Source: Telopea speciosissima (lineage: Eukaryota; Streptophyta; Magnoliopsida; Proteales; Proteaceae). Taken from it: a stretch of 64,000 bases of DNA. Position 1 is the stretch's first letter. Every line of letters starts with the position of its first letter. Shown here piece after piece: positions 11,290 to 21,329 of the stretch. A program made the translations under genes and the position numbers. The notes under the pieces are model-generated. The model was not told where the DNA came from and did not search any database. It worked only from the letters and a program-made list of their open reading frames with translations. The stretch lies in assembly GCF_018873765.1 (NCBI RefSeq), contig NC_057918.1, positions 66,258,871 to 66,322,870 of the forward strand, read 5' to 3'.

Positions 11290-11565
11290 TAGGGGTGTAA
11301 ATGAATAGTCAAAATCTGTTTCCGTATCCGTGTCCGTATCTGTTTGGCACTATCTGAATCCGTCCGAAAGCTAAATGGATGCGGATACGGATAGGCTATA
11401 GCTATTCGAAAAGTTATATTTACATGTAAACGGATAAAATATCCGATCCGTATCCGTGTCCGTATCCATATCCATTTAGCACAATTCGAATCCATCTGAA
11501 AACTAATCGGATGCGGATGCGGATATAGCACTATCCGACCTGAATTCGATCCGTTTACATCCCTA
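11290..11565. mobile_element. hAT-type MITE with 8-bp target-site duplication
   Basis: The 276-bp element has ends taggggtgtaaa and tttacatcccta (11 of 12 bp inverted match) and is flanked by a perfect 8-bp duplication, acagtaac (11282-11289 and 11566-11573). An 8-bp duplication and TAGGG.. ends are diagnostic for hAT elements. The interior is a degenerate imperfect palindrome built from 'ggatgcggatacgg' / 'ccgtatccgtgtcc' motifs and has no coding capacity. The minus-strand reading frame across it is spurious. Confidence 0.9.
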
Positions 11566-11689
11566 ACAGTAACACACTTCCAAGTTCCTATTAGTAACGA
11601 CCCGAATTCAATCCGTTTAAATCCCACTTCATGGGGATGAGGACTCGTGGTGATGCACCCTTTCGAGGAATGGAACTTTCTCCACACAA

Positions 11690-12682
11690 AAAATGGCTTA
11701 ATTTCTAGATAGCTCCTTTCCCCCACAGTCTTCTCATTCCAAATGGTGGAAGTTTTTTTGGAAATTACCTCTTCATCCATGATTTAAAATCTTTTTTTGG
11801 CGTGTTTTACATGCAGGATTACCAACTCGTGGCACCCTTTCGAATTAGATGGCTATCGAGCCTCAATGTGCTCTCTGTGGCTCTTGTGTTGAGTCCATCT
11901 GGCATCTATTTTTATCTTGTGATTGGACTACGCATATATGGGCTTCGGGTCCCCTTGGACTGAGAACTGAGCATCTAGCTGTTCCATCTCTCATTGATCT
12001 CATTACTTCTTTACTTGGCAATCTTCAGTTGGATAAGGCTTCCCTCCGTTGGTTTTTTTCTGTTTTTATTTTAACATGTTATTTTGTATGGTATGTAAGG
12101 AACAAGGTGGTTATATGTAACGCTATTGCGGACCCGGTGGTGGTCCTTAACAATGTTTTCCGCTGGTTAGCAGCAATGACTATTTCTCTCCCCATCACGG
12201 CTTATGTTGATCTCGTATCCCAATTATTATTGCCATCTATTCTTAGTAATCAACAACTTAACTTGGAACTTATCTGGGTTGGTGGTCGTAGGAGTTTTTG
12301 AGCCAAATTCTAAATTAGCTCGGTGGGCTTATAAGGTTTTGTTAGATGGTCTGGCTATCTTAACAGATGCAGGTTGGTTGGAGACGTCTGCAGTTCTGGA
12401 CGCTAAAGTCTTTGGATTGTGGGCAGGCTGGGAAGCTCTACAGCAACACAACCTTTCGGTTACCAAAATCAGGGTCTCAAACCCCACACTTTTTAAATTG
12501 CTTAATTTACAATCAAACTCTCACGCACATATTTATCATTTCTGCTTAGTTTTTTGGATGCCACTACACATTTACCAGGTCTTACCTGTCAATTGTACAG
12601 AACTGATAGCTCCTCTTCCTTTCTAGGATGTAACTACGTTGCCTAGTAATATATTTTTTGCTTTGTCATCCAAAAAAAAAAA
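11690..12682 (+). pseudogene. 5'-truncated L1-type LINE: zinc-binding RT-associated domain and RNase H-like tail
   Basis: From about 11740 the frame reads WWKFFWKLPLHP, a TGA, FKIFFWRVLHAGLPTRGTLSN, a TAG, then MAIEPQCALCGSCVESIWHLFLSCDWT. This is the zf-RVT domain (C-x2-C..H-x4-C pattern) with two in-frame stops. A frameshift near 12290 leads to the RNase H-like tail (VVGVFEPNSKLARWAYKVLLDG, LLTDAG-like). A poly-A run at 12671-12682 marks the 3' end. The reverse transcriptase is absent. A minus-strand relative lies at 19335-20050. Confidence 0.8.
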
Positions 12683-12689
12683 AAGAAGA

Positions 12690-13229
12690 AGCGTCGGTGA
12701 GGGAGACGGGTGGGCAACTGGGCTACCCACAAAAAGTTGGGTATCGTGTGTGTACTGCCACGGCCATGATGGCTGGACACTTCACTTCAAACCAGTTTCT
12801 TAAAATGAAAGAGTACCCATTACATTTCTTTTTTTTTTTTTTTTTATAATTCCACAGAACCAACCCGAGCAAACGTTTCTGTCAATTCCATGCCAAAGCC
12901 AAACCACTCTTAGGTGGCAGGTGCTCGGTAGATCAACCATTTTGTGTTAGTTTGGATGGTTGATCATCAGGTTTTCAATTTCTGTAATTTCACCATTTAA
13001 GAAGACAAAATTGAGTGGACCCTGATCTTCTTCCGTGCATCAGCCCCTTCAGCGTGCATCCTATGGCTAGGAGTACCTGGACACGCACTTCGAGTGCTTT
13101 CAGCCATTGGATGCGCGTTAGAGAGAATTTCTTTTCAAATTTGAGTTAGCATGGTTATATTTAATGGAAGTATTTGGATGCTCTAATATCAAAGAGTGAT
13201 TTGATTGAACGAAATAAAAAAGTGAAATA
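12690..13229. other. Gene-free spacer
   Basis: AT-rich sequence with a T-rich run (12832-12845) and a piece resembling a foldback arm (about 13030-13120, 'gcgtgcatcctatggctagg' and 'gccattggatgcgcg'). No coding or RNA gene is seen. Confidence 0.4.
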
Positions 13230-13385
13230 CAATTCTAAAATGACCCTAGGAGAAGTAATGAGGAGAGACATCCATAGCTTAACCTTGTAATAAGTATGAC
13301 CTTAAATAGAACTGATTGGAGAACAAGGATCTATGCAACCGACTCTATTTAGTTGGGATAAGATTGAGTAATTGTTGTTGCTGAT
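13230..13385 (+). mobile_element. 3' end of an RTE-type LINE with TTG tail
   Basis: The segment 'aacaaggatctatgcaaccg' followed by 'tctatttagttgggataaga' and a TTGTTG tail matches the conserved 3' end of plant RTE (BovB-like) retrotransposons as I know it. These end in a short TTG microsatellite rather than poly-A. Only the last 100-150 bp are recognisable. Confidence 0.55.
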
Positions 13386-13847
13386 ATAATTGCTGGCACA
13401 TTGAGCCATGTGAACAACCTGTAGCCCAGGGTTTAACAACCCAAATCGGGATCATATTAAATTGACATCGGTTGGAATCAATTTGAAAAACCCTAGAATC
13501 AGTCTGTAGATCCTTTTCCCTATTGATTCAATAGGGATATGTTAGATCTACATCAGCCAAAATCAAGACCACCCTCAACCGATAGGGCCTTGAGTGGAAC
13601 CAAGCTTATAAAGCGGCATGAAAGCACTTAGCCGTTAAGAACATCAAATCTTCGACTTCCTCTGCCGGTACTTTGAAAGGTATTTTTTATAATGTTAATA
13701 AGTTAGGTTCAGATAAAAAAAACCCGATTTGACACTGTGACAATGATTGAAGATGATGATGAAGCCGGTGTTGGTTCTGTCTCAACAGAGTGCCAACGTG
13801 GATGAGACATCAAGGACGGCAATTCGGATACTCTATTGCATGGTACC

Positions 13848-13985
13848 CGTAGTGGCCTAGGCTGAGCAGACACAGGTGTGTGCAATGACCACCTTACCCC
13901 TATTCGGGTAAGGCGCTTAGGCAGGGGTAAGGCGGTCAATGCACATGCCCAAGTGTCTGCGCCGCTCAGGCTGCTACGGAGAACA
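13848..13985. mobile_element. Foldback hairpin element (family B)
   Basis: Arms of about 55 bp: 'gtagtggcctaggctgagca' at the left pairs with 'cgctcaggctgctac' at the right, and 'caatgaccaccttacccct' pairs with 'caggggtaaggcggtcaatg', around a roughly 19-bp loop. It shares the 'aatgacca' core with the hairpins at 15748 and 61790 and with the duplicated block at 35257. It is non-coding. Confidence 0.65.
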
Positions 13986-14800
13986 CACCGTATAAGATCT
14001 GGATCAAGGACAGTGGCCCTTCCTCTTCTTGCCCAAAGTAGAATGATGAAATCGAGTTGGGGCACCCGAGAACCAATCCAATTTTTTAAATACTTTTGTA
14101 CCCTAACCAAGTTTGGGCCCAGCTACCTGATCCCTTGAAGGACTCTGCAGTAAACCAACCCAACCCAACCCAACCCAATTGGTGCTCTAACTTCAATAAT
14201 AGAGAAGTAAAAGAAAGTAGTGGCCCACATAACCAAAAGTTGAACTATAAAAATCACTTTGGAGAGGGACCTGACGAACAGAGTTTTACAGTCACTTGAA
14301 CATTAAGTTTCCTTTCCTTTTAAGTCAGAAAAGTTAAAAAGCATAACATGCTATGGACAAAGGTTTTATGTTTTTTTTTTCTTTCTTTTTCTGAAAATGC
14401 CATTTCCTACTTATATAGTCAACTAAACACTGCTGCATCCAGCTCAAAAGACAAACCCCCATGCCTTGTAGTTTCAGCTTCCACGCAAGCTTTTTGCTTA
14501 CTCTGATCTACTACCGCTTTGGGTTTCTTTTCCTCAGTATATATCCAGTGGCTGTGTTGACTGCATCTAGCTGTAATCCTTACAATTATTAGTATTATTT
14601 TTGTTTTTAGTCAATATTCTAGGGCTCTAAAGTTGTTGCAGCTCAATTTAAGTTGTGGAACAATTTGAGTTTTTTTTTATTTATTTTTAATACTGAATTT
14701 TCCTTCCATCATGGTGAATGGAAATCCATTCACATTCCTATTCATCGCGGGTCTTCTGATGCATGTGGGAAGGTATTTTGAGGAACATACTAAAACCTTA

Positions 14801-14969
14801 GGATCAGGATCATTTCCAGGGAGCCCAGTGCCCAGGGTGCTGCCAAGGTGCATCCAATGGCTGAGTTGTGCCGCATACATCTCGGCGCATGCCTGGGGAT
14901 GTGTGCGGCACAGCCCAACGGCTGGCAACACCCTGGCCGTGCTGGGCTCCTTGGAGACGAACTAAATTC
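14801..14969. mobile_element. Foldback element family A, copy 1
   Basis: About 169 bp that folds on itself: 'gagcccagtgcccagggtg' and 'gagttgtgccgcatacatc' in the left arm pair with 'gatgtgtgcggcacagccc' and 'caccctggccgtgctgggct' in the right arm, leaving a loop of about 20 bp. Outer ends are ggatcaggatc and gaactaaattc. Three more copies lie at 17272, 20065 and 56948. The reading frames on both strands are a by-product of the palindrome. Confidence 0.8.
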
Positions 14970-15594
14970 AAAATCCTATAGGGGTTTGTGAAACCCAAAA
15001 TGATGTGGGGAACCTTCCTTGTGTGGTGAATGAAAACTTTCTTCTTTCTTATAACATCAAAAATTTGAGGAAAAAATAGCATCAACAATTCCATCTTTTA
15101 ATGAAATAAAGGAAAATAGGTACTTAGGATGGGTAAAAATATATATGAACTATATTGCCTTAGCCCTTAGGTGCTACCTACTTCATTAAGTTAAAAGAGG
15201 GAAAAATTAGAACACAAAAAGGTTAGGGGACTCTCATGAACCTTTCAGTGTATTTTTTTTTGGTAAACTTTGTTAGATGAAGTTGTCTTGCATGGTTGTT
15301 GATATCTATCATGTTGGATATAGTTCATTTCATTTTCCCATGTTTCACATTCTTTTCTTTGTTTTGGTAAATAATTTCACATTTTTATTCATTGTCTATT
15401 TTCTTTTCAGTTTTGACTTGTTTTCAACAAATTTTGGATCACATATCCTTGCCTGCCACTTGAAAACACTCTAAAACAAAGCTAGGGAGGAAGTGTGGTG
15501 TGGGACCTACGGGAATCCTACAGTGCAGCTCCCCCTTCGTTTTGTTTCATCTACTTTCAAGTGATCGGAGAGGAACAATACCTAAATTTTTAGG

Positions 15595-15695
15595 GTTGGA
15601 AGACAATTGTTAGCGCAGTTGGTTGGAGCCTTGCTGGTAAGCACAAACTCTCAGGAGGTCTTGGATTTGAATCTCCTGCCTATACTTTGTATCCC
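15595..15695 (+). mobile_element. tRNA-derived SINE head
   Basis: 'caattgttagcgcagttgg' contains an internal pol III A box (TAGCGCAGTTGG), and 'aggtcttggatttgaatctc' 53 bp downstream contains a degenerate B box. The same spacing and surrounding words recur at 17126-17215. It lacks a complete tRNA fold, so it is a SINE rather than a tRNA gene. The 3' end is not resolved and may be a C-rich run at 15709-15723. Confidence 0.55.
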
Positions 15696-15747
15696 CGCCC
15701 CATTGTCTCCCCCCCCCCCCCCCTCTCACCTCCTGCATTTTTTCTTG

Positions 15748-15905
15748 TCCTGTTCCCTACCTGGTACAGTGGTCCAGCTCCTTTCACAAGGAGGCGGAAA
15801 TGACCACTTAACCTCCCTCGGTAGTGTGTTCGGGCAGGGGGTTAGGTGGTCATTTCTGCCTCCCTATGAGAGGAATTGAACCACTGTAACGGATAGGGAA
15901 CAGGA
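15748..15905. mobile_element. Foldback hairpin element (family B), complete
   Basis: The left arm tcctgttccctac..ggtacagtggtcc..ggaaatgaccacttaacctcc pairs with the right arm ggttaggtggtcatttctgcc..ccactgtaac..gggaacagga over about 70 bp. The loop is about 15 bp (cggtagtgtgttcggg). Ends are tcctgttccc/gggaacagga. No clear target duplication was found. Confidence 0.75.
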
Positions 15906-15909
15906 GACG

Positions 15910-17120
15910 ATAATGATCCCTTCTCTGCTTCTATAAAGATATGATTTATGCATGGAAGTCTTTTGCCTTCAACAAAGGGAATGTTTCTTATTGGGGCCGA
16001 TTCCTCATGCAATCAGTTGGCATTATGGAATGAGAGGAACAAGAAGGCCTTTAAACTGACCATCTTTTTTTCCCTTCTTCTTGCCCTGTCCTATTCTCAA
16101 AGGGATGAACAAAAGAACTTGATTGATAAAGGCGCACGTTAGCACCCTCTATATAAAGGGCTTAAGCCTTTTCTTGCTTGCTTACCAATTTGATTAACAA
16201 AAACAGGAATGTGAGCTAACAAACAATGCACAAAGAACATAACAATTATCGATCTAATTTTTGATTGGGTAAATTATACGTCACCTCCTAGTTTTCAATC
16301 GAAACTCAGATCACCCCCTGGTTTTTAAAAAAATTCAAACGTTTTATTGGCCTCCAACATCACGAGGGATGGTAGTATAGAAATTTCATCTTCAAATGGG
16401 TCAAACTATTTTTTTCCCTTTTGAAATAAGATTGGGAAGTTGGTTATCAACTTATAAGCACAAATTGCAAGAAACTAAAATTAAGAATTACCGGAAAATA
16501 TGTGCCTTTATGATCAATTACTACCAAGGATGCTTTTAATGGGCCCTTAAATTCTGAGCCTTTAAGGTTGATATCTCCTCAGCAACTACTTAGTATGTTC
16601 TGATGTAGGGCTTTCCCTGAAAATTATGGAATACACCAGTTCACCTAATCAATCAATACTAATCACTTGGGCTCCTTTGGATTAGAAGTCTAAGTGAATT
16701 AAACTAACATAAAGTTTTCATTTGTTCAGTAAAATCCAATGAATCAAGGTTTTTTTTGGGTTTATCCTACTCAAGGGCCCACAGGCCAACTACAAGCTAA
16801 GTGGGTGGGAGCGGGGAGGGGAGAGAAGGGTGCTGTTTTTGACACAATATGCAATCCAAGAGAGTCGAATGAATCAAAAGTAAATGAGTGTAAATAGTCA
16901 AAAGTAAAGTTCCCTTTACAATTTCTTCTTCATATAGTTGGGTGAGATGAAGAATTTTTTGGCTCCCTTTTTTATTTTTTTTAGGTAATAAAATAACCAT
17001 AATTCATTTTATACTAAAACTACATTCAAAATATTTCACTTCGAATCTTCTCCAGCCCCTCTCCCTCCATTTTCTTGTAATACATCCCTTGTGTAATATA
17101 ATGTAATGTAATATAATATA
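15910..17120. other. Gene-free AT-rich spacer
   Basis: Only short, unsupported reading frames. The stretch near 16272-16390 ('acgtcacctcctagttttc') resembles the outer ends of the long-TIR elements at 35157 and 61220, so it may be a decayed end of such an element. Confidence 0.4.
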
Positions 17121-17125
17121 TGTGG

Positions 17126-17215
17126 GTAAACAATTGTCTAGTGCACTTGGTAGCTTGTGGTGCGTAAAGCCCATTGTGACCAGGAGGTCTTGGGTTCGCT
17201 CGTTCACACCTTCCC
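17126..17215 (+). mobile_element. tRNA-derived SINE head, second copy
   Basis: 'caattgtctagtgcacttgg' carries an A box (TAGTGCACTTGG), and 'ggaggtcttgggttcgctcg' carries a B box (GGGTTCGCTCG). The wording matches the copy at 15595. It is followed within 60 bp by foldback A copy 2. Confidence 0.6.
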
Positions 17216-17271
17216 TTTTTCTCCTTAGAATAAATAGAGAAATAAAATATAATATATGTGGTGTTAGGTAG

Positions 17272-17440
17272 GAATTTAGCTCTTCTCCAGGGAGGTGTGC
17301 GCCCAGGGTGATGCTAGGGGACATCCAGTGGTTGAGTTGTGCCGCACACATCTTGGCGCATGCCTAGGGATGTGTATGGCACAACCCAACGACTAGCAGC
17401 GCCCTGGGCGTTCCCTGCTCCTTGGAGACGATCCTGATCC
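17272..17440. mobile_element. Foldback element family A, copy 2 (inverted)
   Basis: Same hairpin as at 14801 but inserted in the opposite orientation: it begins gaatttagct and ends gatcctgatcc. Arms pair around 'cttggcgcatgcctagg'. Several mismatches between the arms (for example 'gatgctagggg' against 'agcagcgccctggg') show age. Confidence 0.8.
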
Positions 17441-17449
17441 TTTAGGTAG

Positions 17450-18498
17450 TACCGATTACATTTACCCCTCCAGAACTTCTCCACATGTGAAGAGAAAATT
17501 TTCATTTTTTCTAGAAATGTATTTAAAAAGATCATTTTTTTTATGTGATAGTGCAACCTAACTTAAACCCACTGTCATTCCTTCCTCTTCATTCTCCAAA
17601 GGGTCTATTTGGTTAGAAGTAAAACAAGTGAAAATTAAGGGAAGTAAAATCAACAATTCCTTTTTGGTTTTTTCTCCTTATAAATAACCAGACACCACAA
17701 TGACAAGTTTTTTTTTTTTTTCTTTTCATTTCTCATTTCACTTTACCAATGAATTTTTTTTTATTTTGTTTTACTCCACTTCACTTTCCTTCCAACCAAA
17801 TAAGCTTAAGTTTGTGTATTGATTGCATTTCTAAATAAAGACAAGTCATAAAATGGAAAATTTCTACTAATATTTTACATTACCAATTCTATACAATAGA
17901 TTTGTTACAGTTCCCCTTATTCTTTATACCATTACAACTAAGCTATAAAATATTGGATGAAGATGAGAAACTATGTATTGTACACAATCATGCCCATCTA
18001 ACAATTGAAAGCACGACCTTGCACATGCATGACCGTGTATGAAAACTCTCCTCAAATATTTAAAAATAAATTCTATTAAAATTTTCTTCCAAATACTATT
18101 CCACCTATGCCAACGTCTTCTCCACTCATTAAAGATTTAGGGATAGTGACGCCTATTTCTACTTAACCACTTGAGCTAGATTCACAAACATGATTACTAT
18201 ACATTTCCATACAATGACTACCAAAATTTTTAAAAAGAGTTTTAATTTGTATAAATAATGTCTAATTTTATTTAAAAATGTTTAGAGAAAATAGGGAGCA
18301 ATTGAGGTTAAAAAGAGTATAGCTTCATTATTATTATTTTTTGATAATTTAGATGAAAAAAAGTGTCATTGCCAAGCAACAACACAAAATTAATTTGGTA
18401 AATTAACCTCCATAAGTAATCTATAGTGAATCATATATGTTAATCCAAAAAAATGTAAGTGACACCATGCCTATCACCATCTCACAATCACTTCCTAC

Positions 18499-18529
<31 letters not shown>

Positions 18530-18930
18530 ACAATTTGTCTTTTGAAAAAAATGGATGGGTTCATGTTGTAGAAGACTTTGCATCTATTTTCAAATTTTAA
18601 GTGATGTAAACCATCATATAGATTAATCCAAACTCAAACCCATTGTTATCTCCCTATCATATCCTTCTTGAAAGCGGCCCCCGTTGCTTCGATTTAATTT
18701 GGGGGAAATAAAGAGGTATGATAAAAGTTTTAAAAGTTGGAATTTTACTTATTTATATTTAATTTCTAGGCATTTTTATTCAAACAAAAAGCGTTTCATT
18801 TGATTAAAAATGAAGTCAATAAAAGTGAAATAAAAAATTCTTTCTTTTCTTTTACTTCCAAACAAACACTTCATTGAAAATTTCATTTCCCCCACTTCAC
18901 TTCACTTCACTTCACTTTACTTTATCAATG
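17450..18930. other. Gene-free AT-rich region
   Basis: Contains poly-A/T runs (A29 at 18498-18526, T-rich at 17710-17721) and simple TTCAC repeats at 18894-18918. About 17590-17800 and 18690-18920 share similar wording ('ccaaacaaacacttc', 'aaatgaagtc'), suggesting decayed MITEs. No gene is supported. Confidence 0.45.
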
Positions 18931-18944
18931 ACAATTTTATTTCA

Positions 18945-19181
18945 ACTTGTTTGTATTGGAGAGTGCTTTGACAAAGTGCAAGTGGAGTCTGATTGCTTGG
19001 AGCTTATCAACCTGCTCTCTAATCCAGGCAATCCAGTCCCTATGGTTGTTTCGCCTATCGTGGAGGACATTCGTTATTTCGCTGCTAGTTTTGAAGAGTG
19101 CTCTTTCTCTCATATTTCTAGGTCGTCTAACATTGTTGCAAACAACCTAGCTTGGAGACTTTATTTACCAAAAAAAAAAAA
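18945..19181 (+). mobile_element. Ultra-short 5'-truncated LINE insertion with 14-bp target-site duplication
   Basis: A 237-bp insert is flanked by perfect acaattttatttca repeats (18931-18944 and 19182-19195). It encodes the last part of a LINE RNase H domain (DKVQVESDCLELINLLSNP.., HISRSSNIVANNLAWR) and ends in a poly-A run (19170-19181). Both the duplication and the tail are as expected for target-primed reverse transcription that stopped early. Confidence 0.88.
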
Positions 19182-19334
19182 ACAATTTTATTTCACTTCA
19201 TTCCTGGCCAAATGGAGTTTAAATATACACACATACATAGGTAAACGCAAACCGTATAGCACTGCAATCTTTGTTGATGGCCAGTTAGAGAGGCTTCTCT
19301 TCATGACACACCCAATTCTACTATGTTAGCATAA

Positions 19335-20050
19335 TGATTTTTTTTATAAGAAGAAAAATATATTAAAAAGCAAGACAAAGTACAAACTTAAGTGATCCTA
19401 TCCGAGCATTGTTTGTGGGGTGTTAGAGTTAAATTATATATACCTACCCTAGAAGAGTTCAGGAATTGGTCTATTAAGTCACAATAAACACTTATCGAAG
19501 TCCACGAGATGGGGAGAGAAAAAGGAAAAGTAAATAGATCATATAATCGCTTGTTAGTAGTCCACATGTTCCTCAACTGGATTGATTCTTTCCTTGCCTT
19601 CTGCCACCCATAGAAGAGTCCAAGGAGATCCGCTTCCATACTATCAGAAGTTCGTAAGCAACCTGCATCTGTTAGCATATGATGTCCATCTATCAAAAGG
19701 TAAAAAGCCCATTGAGCTACTTTAAGTGCGGGTTCAAAAATTCCTGCGATCATTAAACCAGGTAAGTGGGAGTTACAGTTAGTAGATGACAAATTGTAGA
19801 TGGGAATGCGTGTGCTCTCAGTGGTATGGTCAGGAGTTGGGTGGTAGCTAGGGGGATGAATGCTTAAGTCATTTAGCCATCTATTAACATTGTTGATGAA
19901 CGATATGGGATCGGCCTTGGCAGCACAGAACCGAATCTTGTTTCTTATATCCCAGATAAAATAAATAGTAATAATGATTTGGCAATTCCAACCATTTGAT
20001 AGATAGGAAACGGTTCAGATTGGCCATGTATCAAATTCCAAGGTCATATA
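19335..20050 (-). pseudogene. 5'-truncated L1-type LINE tail
   Basis: On the minus strand the frame from 19792 reads LPGLMIAGIFEPALKVAQWA, LLIDGHHMLTDAGCLRTS and LLGLFYGWQKA. This parallels the + strand LINE at 12300-12420, so the two are members of one family. Upstream (about 20050-19800) decayed zf-RVT-tail words remain (NKIRFCAAKADPISFINNVN). The 3' end is the T run at 19338-19345 on the + strand. Confidence 0.72.
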
Positions 20051-20064
20051 CAATTATAAAAATC

Positions 20065-20233
20065 GGATTAGGATCGTCTTCAAGGAGTTCAGCGCCCAGG
20101 GTGCTGCAAGGGGGCATCCAACGGTTGAGCTGTGCCGCACACATCTCAGCATACACCTAGGGATGTGTGCAGCACAACCCAACGGCTGGCAGCACCATGG
20201 GTGTGCTGGGCTCCCTGGAGACAAGCTAAATTC
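20065..20233. mobile_element. Foldback element family A, copy 3
   Basis: Hairpin with ends ggattaggatc and gctaaattcg, same orientation as copy 1. It has arms 'cagcgcccagggtgctgca' and 'gctgtgccgcacacatctc' with their complements. It sits directly beside the truncated end of the minus-strand LINE. Confidence 0.8.
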
Positions 20234-20506
20234 GTAAAAATCCCCTTATATTGGGATGCATCCATTTTTTGTCCTTAAACATACCATTATCTAGCCAACT
20301 GTGCACTCTGTTTTTTTCTAGATTTTTAAAATCTTATTTTTCCACTTATCAAACTACACTTAGGCTAAACTTTATATGTGAGCAAGTGTCCAATCAGTCT
20401 ACTTGTCCATAAAATTGGGGCCCATATGATCATGTCATATAGAGCTTTCCCATTAAATGGCTGGTTTAACAAAAGGAACCGGATCATACGGGAACATGGT
20501 TTTAGT

Positions 20507-20893
20507 TAGAGGTGCAAGTTTGGGCTTGTCCGCACAAGCCCGTCCTGACCAGCGCTGAGCTTGAACAAGACCTGAGTTGAGATCATTGGCTCTGAAGGCA
20601 GGTCAGGGTTGGGTTGGGCTGGGCCAGGGTTGAGGGCTTGGGCTGAGCCTAACCTGGCTCTATTTTCTTCTTCTTCTCCCTGGCCTAGCTTAACCCCTTC
20701 ATCTTCGTTCCCCCTCCCCAAGGTCAAGGACAATCTGGGTCAGCTCGACACAACCTGGCACTAAGGGCAGGTCAAGGTTAGATTTTTCAAGCCCTGATTC
20801 AAGGTTGGGTCGGGCCTGGGCCCAGTTAAAGGGACTTAAGGTTGGGCTAGGGTTTTAAAAACCCCGGCCCAACCTGACCCTGTTGCAGCCCTA
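20507..20893. mobile_element. hAT-type MITE with 8-bp target-site duplication
   Basis: The 387-bp element has ends tagaggtgcaag and gttgcagcccta (9 of 12 inverted match), flanked by a perfect 8-bp duplication gttttagt (20499-20506 and 20894-20901). The interior is rich in 'gggttgggctgggc' / 'gcccaacctgaccc' words and a CTT-rich central block. A relative missing its left end lies at 29515-29893. Non-coding. Confidence 0.9.
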
Positions 20894-20901
20894 GTTTTAG
20901 T

Positions 20902-21095
20902 GTACGGTATCGGATCAAGTATTGATCACTTTCAAAACCAATATAGATCGACATGGATCGGCCTGTATCAGACAGGGTTACACTTGGTTTTCCTAAAGGA
21001 TTGGGTTTTTTAACTGGTCTACTCATGATCTATGTAGTTTCACCGATATGGTATTGAACGGTATCGAAATCAGTAGCTACGATACCGATCGCATA
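20902..21095. repeat. GATC/ATCGG-rich dispersed repeat
   Basis: Degenerate sequence dominated by 'ggtatcggatcaag', 'gatcgacatggatcgg' and 'cgataccgatcg' words. Similar word usage recurs at about 13440-13610, 27470-27790, 28020-28120, 30480-30600 and 30800-30860, so this looks like one dispersed decayed family. No boundaries were found. Confidence 0.4.
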
Positions 21096-21109
21096 TCAAT
21101 ACGAATCCG

Positions 21110-21240
21110 GATCCTTTGTCTTACTGCAGGGTGTGCGGTGCACATCCTGCGGCACAGCAGAGGCCACATGACACACATGGCCTCTGCTATGCCGCATGAT
21201 ATGCACCACACACATTGCAGTACGACTGAGGATTTTTATT
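21110..21240. mobile_element. Foldback hairpin (family C)
   Basis: 'gtgtgcggtgcacatcctgc' and 'ggcacagcagaggccacatg' pair with 'atggcctctgctatgccgca' and 'tgatatgcaccacacac' around a loop of a few bases; arms are about 40 bp. It is set inside the GATC-rich repeat. An A28 run follows at 21294-21321. Confidence 0.65.
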
Positions 21241-21294
21241 ATATCGATACTCTCATACCAATACCTCAAACCATGTATGAAAATTTTAACCCCC

Positions 21295-21326
<32 letters not shown>

Positions 21327-21329
21327 GTA

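Noticed and set aside
14801-14969. MicroRNA precursor
   Set aside because: The arms pair over nearly their whole length and the element is repeated with defined ends, so a foldback transposon is more likely; small-RNA data would be needed to claim a miRNA.
14677-15094. Overlapping frames on both strands
   Set aside because: The foldback palindrome (14801-14969) makes mirrored frames; there is no gene.
15595-15695. tRNA gene
   Set aside because: A and B boxes are present but the arms do not pair into a cloverleaf and there is no acceptor stem; SINE head preferred. The same applies at 17126, 33063 and 61100.
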